Under the pieces are notes generated by a model, which searched no databases, was not told the origin of the DNA, and was given only the letters and a program-made list of their open reading frames with translations. A stretch of DNA of 64,000 nt from Paenibacillus tengchongensis (GTDB lineage Bacteria; Bacillota; Bacilli; Paenibacillales; Paenibacillaceae). The stretch spans positions 1 to 64,000 of the forward strand of contig NZ_WACP01000014.1 of assembly GCF_008973665.1 (NCBI RefSeq), given 5' to 3'. Below are positions 51,562 to 60,654 of the stretch, piece after piece (the stretch's first letter is position 1; every line of letters begins with the position of its first letter). A program made the position numbers and the translations under genes.

Positions 51562-52833
51562 CTATGTTGAATAGCCTTGTATGGATAAGGCCAGGGGTCT
51601 CAAAGCCTTGGTGTGATCAAGGTAGATAAAAGCGTTGTAACGTCTGGAGATCACTGTCGGCACATAGTTGCCTCTCTCCCGTTCGGGATGGTACACCACG
51701 CCAATGGCCCGGTGGCCAACCGTAATCTCACCCAGTACCGGATCTTCCGGGTCCATGAGCAGCAGCTGGTCCTGCGCCCCGTTTCTGTGCAGCAGCTCTT
51801 CCCAGCTGTTCCTGATGGCTGGCGGTACCTTCATTTCCTCCATTGGAGCTCCCCAGCTCCGGCCGGCAATAACGGTGCCCTCATAAGTGCCAAACCCGAT
51901 GGCGTATACTTGGCTGCCATACTGTTCCCGCAGGAGCTGTCCCACGTTGACCATCCCTTCGTCCGCCATGTCCGTTGCCCGGGCGTCTCCAATGTGCGTA
52001 TTATGCTCCCAGACCAGCACCCGTGAATGTTCCCCGTGGAATTCCACCAGCTTCTCCAGAGCGGACACCATGTGCCGGTCGCGGATATTCCAGGACTCTG
52101 CGTCGTGGCGGATCATGGTGCTATAGTAGGATTCTGCACCCTTTACAGCCATTGCATTTAACTCGGCACTGAGCGCACGTTCCTGATCCTCCGGATGGGC
52201 ATCCTTCCATTTGTCCTGGAGCCTGCCCAGCAGGGCTATGACCTGATCCTCACAGCCTTCGCCATACAGGGATGCCGAAATCCCGTAAGATTGCTCATCT
52301 CGGCCAAAGGGCTCGAAGCATTCAAAAGCTTTCCGGGCCGCTTCCAGATCTGCCTTATCCTGCGTCTCCAGATACTTTAGAATTTCATCCATGGACTCCC
52401 ACAGGCTGTATACATCAATCCCATAGAATCCCACCTTCTCCGCATCGGGCTTGTCCTGATTGAATTCGCGCAGCCACCCGGCAAGCTCCAGGATCTCCCT
52501 ATTAGCCCACATCCAGGTTGGCCAGCGATTGAAGTCGTTCATTGCTGTCTCCGCTTCCGTTGCGGCATCGGAATACCCTTTGACATAACGGTTTAAGGTG
52601 TAGCAAGCAGGCCAATCCCCTTCTACGGCAATGAACCGGAAGCCATGCTCGGCAATCAGGCGTTTGGAGAGCTCAGCGCGGACGGTGTAGAAATCCGAGG
52701 TTCCATGCGAGGCTTCCCCTAGAAGCACATACTGGGCTTTCGCCGCATGCTTAATCAGCCGGTCTATGGATTCCCGGGTTCCAAAAGGGATAGCCAGCCG
52801 GTGTATCGACTCCATCAACAAGTCTTCTCTCAT
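51562..52833 (-). CDS. Erythromycin esterase family protein
   Basis: A 423-residue protein of the Ere/PF05139 family. The family motifs are visible: GEASHGTSDFY at about 39-49, FIAVEGDWPA at about 67-76, and WEHNTHIGDARA near residue 276, which carry the His and Glu residues used by EreA/EreB to open the macrolide lactone. Many chromosomal members do not confer macrolide resistance, so the substrate is open. ATG 52833 has GAGGAGA upstream; further ATG/TTG starts follow within 10 codons. Confidence 0.87.
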   Translation of the reverse strand: MREDLLMESIHRLAIPFGTRESIDRLIKHAAKAQYVLLGEASHGTSDFYTVRAELSKRLIAEHGFRFIAVEGDWPACYTLNRYVKGYSDAATEAETAMNDFNRWPTWMWANREILELAGWLREFNQDKPDAEKVGFYGIDVYSLWESMDEILKYLETQDKADLEAARKAFECFEPFGRDEQSYGISASLYGEGCEDQVIALLGRLQDKWKDAHPEDQERALSAELNAMAVKGAESYYSTMIRHDAESWNIRDRHMVSALEKLVEFHGEHSRVLVWEHNTHIGDARATDMADEGMVNVGQLLREQYGSQVYAIGFGTYEGTVIAGRSWGAPMEEMKVPPAIRNSWEELLHRNGAQDQLLLMDPEDPVLGEITVGHRAIGVVYHPERERGNYVPTVISRRYNAFIYLDHTKALRPLALSIQGYST

Positions 52834-52933
52834 CCTTCATTTCTCCTCACGTAACATTAATGTGTTTCAAGTGTGCGCGTTTTGGAGTGAAACCATGCAG
52901 GAATGAGTATTGAACTAGTCTGTTTGTATTAAA

Positions 52934-52989
52934 AAATCCCGGTCTGTCCCCTTCGCAGTAATGACTGCGAATTGGGCAGACCGGGATTT
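52934..52989 (-). terminator. Terminator of the beta-glucoside PTS operon
   Basis: AAATCCCGGTCTGTCC (52934-52949) pairs with GGGCAGACCGGGATTT (52974-52989), with an inner TTCGCAGT/ACTGCGAA stem. On the minus strand it ends in T6. Confidence 0.93.
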
Positions 52990-53045
52990 GTCGTTCATCC
53001 GGACCGGGTTAATGCAGGCGGCTGCTGCCGCCTGCACATCAATGG

Positions 53046-54935
53046 TTAGGCTTTAACCGTATACAACAGATCCTTGGTCTTCACCGAGGCTTGCCCGGCG
53101 GACTGGATCGAGTCGTATTGCTGGATGTTGGTGATAATCACCGGCGTGATCGTGCTGTAGCCGGCTTTTTCAATCTCGGCAAGATCGAATTCCATCAGGA
53201 GATCGCCTACAGCCACCTTGGTGCCTGCCGTCACCTTCGGCGAGAAATGCAGACCCTTCAGCTTGACGGTATCAATGCCGATATGGATAAGCATCTCGGC
53301 CCCGTTGTCGCTGACCAGACCAATGGCATGCCCACTCTTCGATAGGGAGAACACGGTTCCGTTGACAGGCGATACGACCCGCCCTTCGGCAGGCTGGATG
53401 GCCAAGCCTTTACCCATGATTTCTTCGGAGAATGCCGGGTCATTCACCGCGCTCAGCGGCTTCACTTCACCGGTAATCGGGCTGAAGATTTGTTCTGTAA
53501 CCATGTGCTGCTCATTGGCAGCCGGCGCAGCAACTGGATCAGCAGCCGGTGCGGCGACTGGGGTGGCCTGCACTTGCTCTTCCGGCACATCCTCAAAGCC
53601 CAGGATGTAAGTTACCATAGCCGCAACCACGATGCCGATGGCGAAGCCGATCAGGGACAGGACAAAGGTCGAGCCCAGCACCATTGGAATCCCGGACAAT
53701 CCGGCCAGGCCGCCGATGACGAAGGCTTTGACCTTGAACAGGCTCAGGAACGCCCCGCCGGCGGCACCGCCGATCAGTGCGGCGATAAACGGCTTCTTGA
53801 AACGCATGTTAACGCCGTACATCGCCGGCTCGGTAATCCCCATCATGGCGGTGATGCTTGTGGAGAGGGCCAGGGACTTCAGCTTCTTGTTCTTCGATTT
53901 CAGGTATACCCCGAAGGTGGCGCCACCTTGCGCGAAGTTGGCCACCATCATGAGCGGGATGATATAGTCATAGCCGAGCTGGGCAATGGAAGCGATCATA
54001 ATCGGGATGAGCGCATAGTGCATGCCTGTAATGATGAGCAGCGACATTGTCCCGCCGATCAGCAGCCCTGCAAGCAATCCGGTGTTATCGAACAGCCAGT
54101 TGATCCCTCCGGTGAGGCCATTTCCGATGATAACGCCCAGCGGACCAATGGCAATCAGCGTCAGCGGTACGATCACCAGCAGTGTCACCGTTGGCACAAC
54201 AATCAGCTTCAGCGAAGCATGGGTTACTTTGTCTACCGCTTTCTCCACATAGGATGCCAGCCAGATGGCGATGACAATCGGGATGACCGAGGAGGAATAC
54301 GTCGCCGCTACGACCGGCAGCGATGCGAATGTAACCGGCTCCCCGGTCGACAGCAGCGCTGTTATCGTCGGATGTAGAATGGCTGCACCAATGGCTGCGC
54401 CTATATACATGTTGCTTCCCAGCTTGCGGGCGGCGCTTACCGCCAGTACAATCGGCAGGAAGTAGAATGCGCCGTCCCCGATGGCCGACAGGATGATATA
54501 GGTTGAATTCTCGGTGGTCATCCAGCCCAGGGCCACCAGCAGCGCCACGATCCCTTTGATCATCCCCGCGCCGGTAATGGCCGGCAGAATCGGTGTAAAG
54601 ATACCGGAGATGAAGTCCATAAATTTGCTGAGCGGATTCTGCTTTTTCTTCTCGGCGCTGTCCGCTGCTGCAGCCTTTTGATCCGGGGACTTGGACATGC
54701 CCGCAACCAGCTCGTTATATACAACCGGCACATCGTTGCCGATAATGACCTGGAACTGTCCGCCGTTGATCATTACGCCCATCACGCCCGGTGTTTTCTG
54801 CAGCGCTTCTTTATCGGCCCTTTTGTTATCGTTCAGATTAAAGCGCAGGCGGGTCATGCAGTGGGTAACTTGGCTTACGTTCTCTTCTCCGCCGACCAGC
54901 TTCAGTATTTCTTTGGACAATGCTGCCTTATCCAT
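53046..54935 (-). CDS. bglP: PTS beta-glucoside-specific EIIBCA component
   Basis: A 629-residue fused permease-phosphotransferase that imports and phosphorylates aryl-beta-glucosides or cellobiose-like sugars. IIB domain 1-85 with phospho-Cys26 (THCMTRLRF); IIC membrane domain about 105-455; Ala/Pro linker about 455-485; IIA domain about 490-629 with phospho-His in MLIHIGIDTVKL (about residue 547). ATG 54935 follows AAAGGAG. Between it and licT lies a RAT/terminator switch (54975-55059), so expression needs LicT antitermination. Ends at the terminator 52934-52989. Confidence 0.94.
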   Translation of the reverse strand: MDKAALSKEILKLVGGEENVSQVTHCMTRLRFNLNDNKRADKEALQKTPGVMGVMINGGQFQVIIGNDVPVVYNELVAGMSKSPDQKAAAADSAEKKKQNPLSKFMDFISGIFTPILPAITGAGMIKGIVALLVALGWMTTENSTYIILSAIGDGAFYFLPIVLAVSAARKLGSNMYIGAAIGAAILHPTITALLSTGEPVTFASLPVVAATYSSSVIPIVIAIWLASYVEKAVDKVTHASLKLIVVPTVTLLVIVPLTLIAIGPLGVIIGNGLTGGINWLFDNTGLLAGLLIGGTMSLLIITGMHYALIPIMIASIAQLGYDYIIPLMMVANFAQGGATFGVYLKSKNKKLKSLALSTSITAMMGITEPAMYGVNMRFKKPFIAALIGGAAGGAFLSLFKVKAFVIGGLAGLSGIPMVLGSTFVLSLIGFAIGIVVAAMVTYILGFEDVPEEQVQATPVAAPAADPVAAPAANEQHMVTEQIFSPITGEVKPLSAVNDPAFSEEIMGKGLAIQPAEGRVVSPVNGTVFSLSKSGHAIGLVSDNGAEMLIHIGIDTVKLKGLHFSPKVTAGTKVAVGDLLMEFDLAEIEKAGYSTITPVIITNIQQYDSIQSAGQASVKTKDLLYTVKA

Positions 54936-54974
54936 ATGTCATGCTCCTTTGAGGTTGAGAGTGGTTTGTGGTAC

Positions 54975-55059
54975 AAAAAAACCCAAACACTGAGCAGTAA
55001 TGCAGATTTCGCATATCGCTGTTCAGCGTTTAGGTTTTGCCTGCTAAGAGTAACAATCC
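54975..55059 (-). promoter_or_regulatory. RAT antiterminator and overlapping terminator before bglP
   Basis: On the minus strand the RAT runs 55059 to 55033, beginning GGATTGTTACT and ending GGCAAAACC. It overlaps the left arm of a terminator (AAACCTAAACGCTGA paired with TCAGTGTTTGGGTTT, then T7) spanning 55037 to 54975. The two folds exclude each other, as in LicT/BglG control. Confidence 0.93.
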
Positions 55060-55069
55060 CGTCACGCAG

Positions 55070-55921
55070 TTATTCGGCTTTCTCTTCATTGCGTACAATC
55101 CGTTCGATATGAATGGTCATGTACAGAATTTCTTCTTTGGATAATTGCCTTTTGTAAATTTTGCGTGTATACTCCGCAATCTTCACGGCGCAGGCATGCG
55201 CCTCCGGGTATTGGACCTTGACCAGATCATGCAGCGCGTGCTCCTTGTCCCTGTCATCCATCGGCGTTCCCTGCACCACCCGCTGTGCAAAGAATTTCAG
55301 ATGGGTCAGAAAGCGGTAATAGCTGAGCGATTCCTCATCCAGCTCAATCAGGAAGCTCCGTCTGACGATATTGAGAATATCCTTCACAATATTGGTGATG
55401 CTTACCGTCTCCCGCATTTCCCCGTTCATCTGCGCGTTGACCAGATGCATGGCAATGAAAGCGCACTCGTCTTCCGGCAGCGATACGCCGAGCCTGTCCT
55501 CGATGATCTGCAGCGCCTTGATGCCGATGGAGAACTCCTTGCGGTACATCCGCTTGATTTCCCACAGCAGCGCATTGCGGATTTGCAGTCCCTGGCGGTG
55601 CCGGTCGATGGCAAAGTGGATATGGTCGGTCAGCGAGATATACACGCTCTCATGCAGCTTCTCACCGAGCACCGTCTCGGCGTAGCGGATAATTTCGTCG
55701 GAGCACTCGACATATTCCATCGGGATGTCCGAGAGCAGCGACATCAGCTTTTGCGAGACTTCCTTGTTCTCCAGCGAAAATATCTTTTCAATCTTGTCTT
55801 CATCAATGACGTCGCCGGCGTGTTTCTTGAAGGCGATCCCGCGTCCCATAATGACCAGTTCCTTCTGGCTGGCATCCATTACAGTTACGACATTGTTATT
55901 CAGCACCTTCGCAATTATCAT
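55070..55921 (-). CDS. licT: Transcription antiterminator, LicT/BglG family
   Basis: A 283-residue RNA-binding regulator. CAT domain 1-56 (MIIAKVLNNNVVTVMD..ELVIMGRGIAFKK) binds RAT hairpins. PRD1 (about 65-170) and PRD2 (about 175-280) carry the regulatory histidines, for example SLTDHIHFAIDRHRQG and IAMHLVNAQ, that are phosphorylated by HPr and the PTS permease. When the substrate is present it stabilises the three RATs in this window, including the one before its own gene, so it is autoregulated. ATG 55921. Confidence 0.94.
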   Translation of the reverse strand: MIIAKVLNNNVVTVMDASQKELVIMGRGIAFKKHAGDVIDEDKIEKIFSLENKEVSQKLMSLLSDIPMEYVECSDEIIRYAETVLGEKLHESVYISLTDHIHFAIDRHRQGLQIRNALLWEIKRMYRKEFSIGIKALQIIEDRLGVSLPEDECAFIAMHLVNAQMNGEMRETVSITNIVKDILNIVRRSFLIELDEESLSYYRFLTHLKFFAQRVVQGTPMDDRDKEHALHDLVKVQYPEAHACAVKIAEYTRKIYKRQLSKEEILYMTIHIERIVRNEEKAE

Positions 55922-55951
55922 TCCATCACCTTACACCGTCAGAGTAGAAAT

Positions 55952-56028
55952 AAAAAGGCAAAACCAAAACTGGCCATTCGATAAGAATGCCGGTTTCTGG
56001 TTTTGCCTGCTAAGTACAGTAACAATCC
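55952..56028 (-). promoter_or_regulatory. RAT antiterminator and overlapping terminator before licT
   Basis: The RAT runs 56028 to 55999 on the minus strand (GGATTGTTACT start, GGCAAAACC end). The terminator pairs GGCAAAACCAGAAACCGG (56008-55991) with CCAGTTTTGGTTTTGCC (55973-55957) and ends in T5. Confidence 0.93.
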
Positions 56029-56050
56029 AGTGAGGTTTTCCTCTACAAGC

Positions 56051-56101
56051 ATCTTAGCACATCGTCATTTGCATGACAACGTTTTTATGAAAACGTTTTA
56101 T
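56051..56101 (-). promoter_or_regulatory. licT promoter with upstream cre-like site
   Basis: On the minus strand, TTGTCA (plus 56074-56079), 17-bp spacer, TAAGAT (plus 56051-56056). A cre-like TGAAAACGTTTTAT sits at 56088-56101, directly upstream of the -35 and overlapping the end of the preceding glucosidase gene. Transcription would begin about 15 nt before the RAT. Confidence 0.75.
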
Positions 56102-57528
56102 TCCAAATTGTGGTCCTTCGCCAGGCTGGCTCCATTGGTGCCGATAACTTCCTTGTACCAGTGGAACGACTTCTTGCGGTACCGCTCCAGGGTGCCCGTG
56201 CCGTCGTTGTTGCGGTCCACATAAATGAAGCCGTAGCGTTTCTTCATTTCGGCGGTTGAGGCGCTGACGATGTCTATGCATCCCCAAGAGGTATAGCCCA
56301 TGACTTCCACACCGTCTTTGATAGCTTCATTTACTTGGATTAAGTGATCGCGCATATACTCGATCCGGTAATCATCGTTGACCGTTTTGCCGCCATGACC
56401 GTCATCGACCAGCTCATCGACTGCCCCAAGCCCATTCTCCACGATGAACAGCGGCTTCTGGTAACGGTCGTAGAAGCGGTTGAGCACATAACGGAGCCCT
56501 TGCGGATCGATCTGCCAGCCCCACTCGCTTGCCTGCAGATAAGGATTCGGGACACCTGCAAACAGGTTTCCTTGGCCGGTAGTCCGCTTCTCCGGATCCC
56601 CAGTCTCACAGATGCTCACATAATAGCTGAAGGAAATGAAGTCAACGGTATGCTTCAGCAGCTCTTCGTCCTCAGGCGCAAAATGGATCTCGATGCCGTT
56701 CTCCCGGAAATACCGCTTCATATAATTTGGATAAATGCCCCGGGCATGGACATCTGCGAAGAAGTCATTTTTGTGCTCAAAGTGCATACTGGCGATCACA
56801 TCATCCGGTTGCGGCGTCAGCGGATAAGTCGGCATGCTCAGCACCATACAGCCCAGCTTGGCGCCAGGCATCAGCTCGTGGCCCAGTTTGACCGCCAGCG
56901 CGCTTGCCACCAGCTCATGGTGTACAGCCTGGTACAGATCCTGCTTCGACAGCTTCTCCTTCGGCGTATAGATGCCTCCGCTCATGAAGGGCGCTTCCAG
57001 AATCGAGTTAATCTCATTGAAGGTCAGCCAGTATTTCACTTTGTCTTTATAGCGCTTGAACACGGTTGTGACATAGCGTTCATAGAAGCTGATCAGCTGG
57101 CGGTTGACCCAGCCGTCATACGCTTTGGCGAGATGAAGCGGCGTTTCATAGTGCGACAAGGTTACCAGCGGCTCAATTCCGTATTTGCGGCACTCGTCGA
57201 ACAGATCGTCATAGAACTGCAGGCCCTCTTCATTCGGAGTCAGATCATCACCATTCGGATAAATCCGCGACCAGGCAATCGACGTACGGAAGACCTTGAA
57301 GCCCATCTCGGCAAACAGCTTCACATCTTCTTTATAACGGTGGTAAAAATCAATGCCCACCAGCTTCAGATTATCTTCGGTCGGCTCCTCCGTAATAGGG
57401 CCGGCAATCCCGTGCGGCATGATGTCCTGCGTAGAGAGTCCTTTCCCATAGGAGTTATAGGCGCCCTCGCACTGATTGGCCGCAACGGCACCGCCCCACA
57501 AGAATCCTTCCGGAAATGCTGTCTTCAT
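56098..57528 (-). CDS. 6-phospho-beta-glucosidase, GH1 (second copy)
   Basis: A 476-residue cytosolic GH1 enzyme that splits phosphorylated beta-glucosides delivered by the PTS. Acid/base Glu in LTFNEIN (about residue 179) and nucleophile Glu in FIVENGLG (about residue 375). The N-terminal FPEGFLWGGAVAANQCEGAY is the GH1 signature. The phosphate-binding region near the C-terminus (KKRYGFIYVD) is characteristic of phospho-glycosidases. It is 52 nt downstream of the first copy and shares its transcript. Clearly a paralogue of that gene, so the pair may split specificity between different aryl or disaccharide glucosides. Confidence 0.93.
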   Translation of the reverse strand: MKTAFPEGFLWGGAVAANQCEGAYNSYGKGLSTQDIMPHGIAGPITEEPTEDNLKLVGIDFYHRYKEDVKLFAEMGFKVFRTSIAWSRIYPNGDDLTPNEEGLQFYDDLFDECRKYGIEPLVTLSHYETPLHLAKAYDGWVNRQLISFYERYVTTVFKRYKDKVKYWLTFNEINSILEAPFMSGGIYTPKEKLSKQDLYQAVHHELVASALAVKLGHELMPGAKLGCMVLSMPTYPLTPQPDDVIASMHFEHKNDFFADVHARGIYPNYMKRYFRENGIEIHFAPEDEELLKHTVDFISFSYYVSICETGDPEKRTTGQGNLFAGVPNPYLQASEWGWQIDPQGLRYVLNRFYDRYQKPLFIVENGLGAVDELVDDGHGGKTVNDDYRIEYMRDHLIQVNEAIKDGVEVMGYTSWGCIDIVSASTAEMKKRYGFIYVDRNNDGTGTLERYRKKSFHWYKEVIGTNGASLAKDHNLE

Positions 57529-57580
57529 ATCATAACCCGCCTTTCATAGCTGTAGTTTGTCCATCCATGAGCTTCTGTAT

Positions 57581-59038
57581 TTACAGAGTTTCTCCGTTTG
57601 AGGCGATCACCTGCTTGTACCACGCGAACGAATCTTTCTTGCTGCGGTTTAAGGTTCCGTTGCCCTCGTCGTCCAGATCGACATAGATGAACCCGTACCG
57701 CTTGGACATTTCCGAGGTGGACATGCTGACCAGATCAATCGGGCCCCAAGCAGTATAGCCCAGCAGTTCAACGCCATCCTTGACGGCTTCCTTCATCTGG
57801 ATAATATGCTTCTTCAAGTAATCAATCCGGTAGCAGTCATGGATAGCTCCGTCTTCCTCGACCCGGTCAATGGCGCCAAGTCCGTTCTCTACGATAAAGA
57901 GCGGCTTCCGGTACCGGTCATACAGCGTATTCAGGGTAATCCGCAGGCCCACAGGGTCGATCTGCCAGCCCCAGTCGGAGGCCTCCAGATAAGGATTCTT
58001 GACGCCGCCGACCAAATTACCGGCTGTCGCTTCGCCTTCCGGTCCGGCGGAGACCGCCACGGTCATGTAATAGCTGAAGGAGATGAAATCCACGGTATGC
58101 GCGGCAAGAATCTCGTCATCCCCCGGCTCACGCGCGATGACAATGTTATTGTCCGCAAAGTAGCGGTCCATATAAGCAGGGTATTCGCCGCGTGCATGCA
58201 CATCGGTGAAGAACAGATTCATCTGGTTCTCCTGCTGGCTCTTGCGTACATCCTCCGGATTGCAGGTATGCGGGTAAGATTCGATCCGGGCCAGCATGCA
58301 GCCGATTTGCGAGCCCGGGATGATCTCATGCCCCAGCTTCGTCACCATGGCACTCGCCACGAATTGATGATGCAGCGCCTGATACACCGTCTGCAGCTTA
58401 TGCTCTGTGCGGTCCGTAAGCACTCCGCCACCGGTGTACGGGCTGAACAGCATAACGTTAATCTCATTGAAGGTCAGCCAATATTTCACTTTATTCCGGT
58501 AACGGGTGAATACGGTTTCGGCATACTTCACATAATGGCCGATCACCTCGCGGCTGGCCCAGCCGTTGTACTTCTGCGTCAGGCCCAGCGGTGTCTCATA
58601 GTGTGACAGCGTAACCAACGGCTCGATGCCGTATTTAAGGAGTTCATCGAACACGTTGTCATAGAATTGCAGTCCCGCTTCATTCGGCTGTGCATCATCG
58701 CCGTTCGGGAAGATCCGCGCCCAGTTGATGGACATGCGGAACACCTTGAAGCCCATTTCAGCGAAGAGCGCGATGTCCTCCTTATAACGGTGGTAGAAGT
58801 CGACACCTTCCCGCTTCGGGAACCGTTCCTCAATCTCACCGGCCAGAATCTGCGCAATGCGCTCGCTGGAAATCTCCATGGCATGATCCCCCTGGCGCTG
58901 GGCCTTCGGCACATAGGCGATCATATCCGCTGTTGACAGTCCTTTGCCGTCCTCGGCATAGGCACCTTCGAGCTGATTAGCTGCAGTAGCTCCGCCCCAT
59001 AAGAAGTTTTCAGGGAATCCTGTTTTGGCTGTAGTCAT
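57581..59038 (-). CDS. 6-phospho-beta-glucosidase, GH1 (first copy)
   Basis: A 485-residue GH1 phospho-glucosidase. FPENFLWGGATAANQLEGAY begins the barrel; acid/base Glu in LTFNEIN; nucleophile Glu in FIVENGLGAID; SKRYGFIYVD in the phosphate site. Compared with its neighbour it has an insertion near residues 40-70 (YVPKAQRQGDHAMEIS). The frame is open 50 codons upstream through the RAT/terminator, but ATG 59038, preceded by AGAGGCAG, gives the true N-terminus MTTAKTGFPENF. First gene of the transcript controlled by the third RAT. Confidence 0.93.
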   Translation of the reverse strand: MTTAKTGFPENFLWGGATAANQLEGAYAEDGKGLSTADMIAYVPKAQRQGDHAMEISSERIAQILAGEIEERFPKREGVDFYHRYKEDIALFAEMGFKVFRMSINWARIFPNGDDAQPNEAGLQFYDNVFDELLKYGIEPLVTLSHYETPLGLTQKYNGWASREVIGHYVKYAETVFTRYRNKVKYWLTFNEINVMLFSPYTGGGVLTDRTEHKLQTVYQALHHQFVASAMVTKLGHEIIPGSQIGCMLARIESYPHTCNPEDVRKSQQENQMNLFFTDVHARGEYPAYMDRYFADNNIVIAREPGDDEILAAHTVDFISFSYYMTVAVSAGPEGEATAGNLVGGVKNPYLEASDWGWQIDPVGLRITLNTLYDRYRKPLFIVENGLGAIDRVEEDGAIHDCYRIDYLKKHIIQMKEAVKDGVELLGYTAWGPIDLVSMSTSEMSKRYGFIYVDLDDEGNGTLNRSKKDSFAWYKQVIASNGETL

Positions 59039-59087
59039 CGTTTCTGCCTCTTTTCTGTAGTGATTGGTGGAGCCAAAGGGCCAATAA

Positions 59088-59191
59088 AACAAGAAAAACC
59101 TAAACCATTGGCAAAGAGTTAAGACCTTCATGAAGAAGATCCAATCATTCACCATCGGTTTAGGTTTTGCCTGGACGCCCAGTAACAATCC
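59088..59191 (-). promoter_or_regulatory. RAT antiterminator and overlapping terminator before the glucosidase genes
   Basis: The RAT runs 59191 to 59163 on the minus strand (GGATTGTTACT start, GGCAAAACC end). The terminator pairs AAAACCTAAACC (59168-59157) with GGTTTAGGTTTTT (59106-59094), with a nested hairpin inside its long loop, and ends TTCTTGTTTT. Confidence 0.92.
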
Positions 59192-59228
59192 GTTAAACGA
59201 TGTATTTAAGGATTATTTAATTGAATTC

Positions 59229-59257
59229 ATCCTATCACAGGTACAAGGAGATTTCAA
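59229..59257 (-). promoter_or_regulatory. Promoter of the phospho-beta-glucosidase operon
   Basis: On the minus strand, TTGAAA (plus 59252-59257), 17-bp spacer, TAGGAT (plus 59229-59234). It lies about 40 nt before the RAT. No cre-like site is evident here. Confidence 0.7.
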
Positions 59258-59267
59258 ATGTGTAACA

Positions 59268-59684
59268 TTAATTAGCTAAAAGGCTGTCATAATCCTCATC
59301 CGCAACGGGCTCCAGCCATTCTGGCGTACCTGCAGTGATGGCAATATGCTCGAACCAGCTGTCATGGGTTGCACCATGCCAATGCTTAACCCCATCATGG
59401 GTAACGATCACATCCCCTGCTTTCAACGATTGTGCGGGTTTACCTTCTTCCTGGTACCAGCCTTCCCCGCCGGTTACCAGTAAAATTTGAAAGCCATCCC
59501 GGTGGATATGCCAGTTGTTTCGGCAGCGCGGTTCAAAGGTCACGTTTCCAACGCCAACATTCACTTTTGAATCGGCAACCAGCGTCTTCAGGTAACTTTG
59601 TCCTGTAAAATATTGTGCAAAGGCTTCGTTCTTCTCGCCCGCAGGGAAAATCACGCCCGCTTTGACTTCTTCGTATTTTGCCAT
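59268..59684 (-). CDS. Cupin-domain protein
   Basis: A 138-residue single-domain cupin. The metal-binding motifs are NNWHIHRDGFQILLVTGGEGWYQ (His, His and a Gln where many cupins have Glu) and DGVKHWHGAT. Such small proteins are often annotated as cupins linked to carboxymuconolactone-decarboxylase-like chemistry or as oxidoreductase partners; the reaction is unknown. It lies 30 nt downstream of the aldo/keto reductase gene and is cotranscribed with it. AGGATG-type binding site before ATG 59684. Confidence 0.85.
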   Translation of the reverse strand: MAKYEEVKAGVIFPAGEKNEAFAQYFTGQSYLKTLVADSKVNVGVGNVTFEPRCRNNWHIHRDGFQILLVTGGEGWYQEEGKPAQSLKAGDVIVTHDGVKHWHGATHDSWFEHIAITAGTPEWLEPVADEDYDSLLAN

Positions 59685-59714
59685 TGTACATCCTCCATTA
59701 TCAATAGAACTGGT

Positions 59715-60578
59715 TTACTTCATTTTCCCGCCAAATACCGGGAAGAAGCTATGCTCACCATAATTCTGGATGGGCTCAACGTTCTTCAGCGTCTCCATAT
59801 CTGCATCGCTGATCACAAAATCAAGCTCGCCATTGACTCTCATATGCTCCGGATTTGCCGTCTTAGGGATAACTACAAGACCTAACTGGATATCATAGCG
59901 CAGGCTAAGCTGGGCTACCGATACTCCATACTTATCCGCCATAGTCTTAATCTCCGCGTGATCAAGGATAGCACCGTGGGCAATCGGTGAATAGGCCTCA
60001 ACCAGGATGTCATTCTGCTGGCAGTATTCAATTAATGCAAACGGCGTATTGCTCACATGGGCCAAAATCTGATTGACCATCGGCTTAATTTCACAGCTCT
60101 CCAGAATATTTTCTATATCATCCTGAAGGAAGTTGGACAGTCCGATCGCCTTGACTTTGCCGGCTTTATAAGCATCCTCCATGGCTTTCCATGCTTCTTT
60201 GTTTTCCTGGAAATAGCGGTTCTCCTCACGGAACTCACTCCAGGGCTGCGGGCTGTGAATAATCAACAGGTCAATGTAGTCCAGCCCCAATTTAGCTAAA
60301 GACTCATCAATGGAATGTGTAACTGCAGTATAGTTCTTTGCCTCGGCAGCGACCTTTGTCGTAATGAACAGCTGTTCTCTTGTGGTACCGCAGGAGCGGA
60401 TGCCTTTGCCTACACCGGCTTCGTTCTGATAAGCCTGAGCCGTGTCAATATGACGATAGCCGAGGGACACCGCATCACGTACGGCCTGTTCTGCCTGTCC
60501 ATCGTCAAGCAGCCAGGTACCCAGCCCTAATGTGGGGATATTTACACCATTAGATAATCTGAGGGTTTCGTTAAACAT
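59715..60578 (-). CDS. Aldo/keto reductase, 2,5-diketo-gluconate reductase type
   Basis: A 287-residue NADPH-dependent reductase. The tetrad is Asp45 and Tyr50 (RHIDTAQAYQNEAGVG), Lys75 (FITTKV) and His108 (LLIIHSPQPW). The C-terminal VVIPKTANPEHMRVN binds the cofactor phosphate. The frame is open 18 codons more, but ATG 60578 has AAAGGAGA 8 nt upstream. First gene of an operon with the cupin, with a large palindrome about 55 nt upstream as a likely operator. Probably detoxifies small aldehydes or keto-sugars. Confidence 0.91.
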   Translation of the reverse strand: MFNETLRLSNGVNIPTLGLGTWLLDDGQAEQAVRDAVSLGYRHIDTAQAYQNEAGVGKGIRSCGTTREQLFITTKVAAEAKNYTAVTHSIDESLAKLGLDYIDLLIIHSPQPWSEFREENRYFQENKEAWKAMEDAYKAGKVKAIGLSNFLQDDIENILESCEIKPMVNQILAHVSNTPFALIEYCQQNDILVEAYSPIAHGAILDHAEIKTMADKYGVSVAQLSLRYDIQLGLVVIPKTANPEHMRVNGELDFVISDADMETLKNVEPIQNYGEHSFFPVFGGKMK

Positions 60579-60632
60579 GTGTATGTCTCCTTTGCATAGT
60601 TTTATTTTTAGAATGCCGATTGGCGCTTTCAA

Positions 60633-60654
60633 TTAATCGATAGTAATCGATTAA
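60633..60654. promoter_or_regulatory. Perfect 9-4-9 palindrome, operator candidate for the AKR-cupin operon
   Basis: TTAATCGAT at 60633-60641 and its exact complement at 60646-60654 with a 4-nt spacer. It lies 55-76 nt before the aldo/keto reductase start. No regulator gene is adjacent. Confidence 0.6.

Noticed and set aside
56344..57549. 401-codon plus-strand frame opposite the second glucosidase
   Set aside because: It mirrors the conserved GH1 gene codon by codon. Long antisense frames are common opposite codon-biased genes, as also at 53490-54377, 23344-24396 and 27002-27994.
59039..59188. 50-codon N-terminal extension of the first phospho-beta-glucosidase
   Set aside because: It is the translated RAT antiterminator and terminator. 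The natural GH1 N-terminus starts at 59038.
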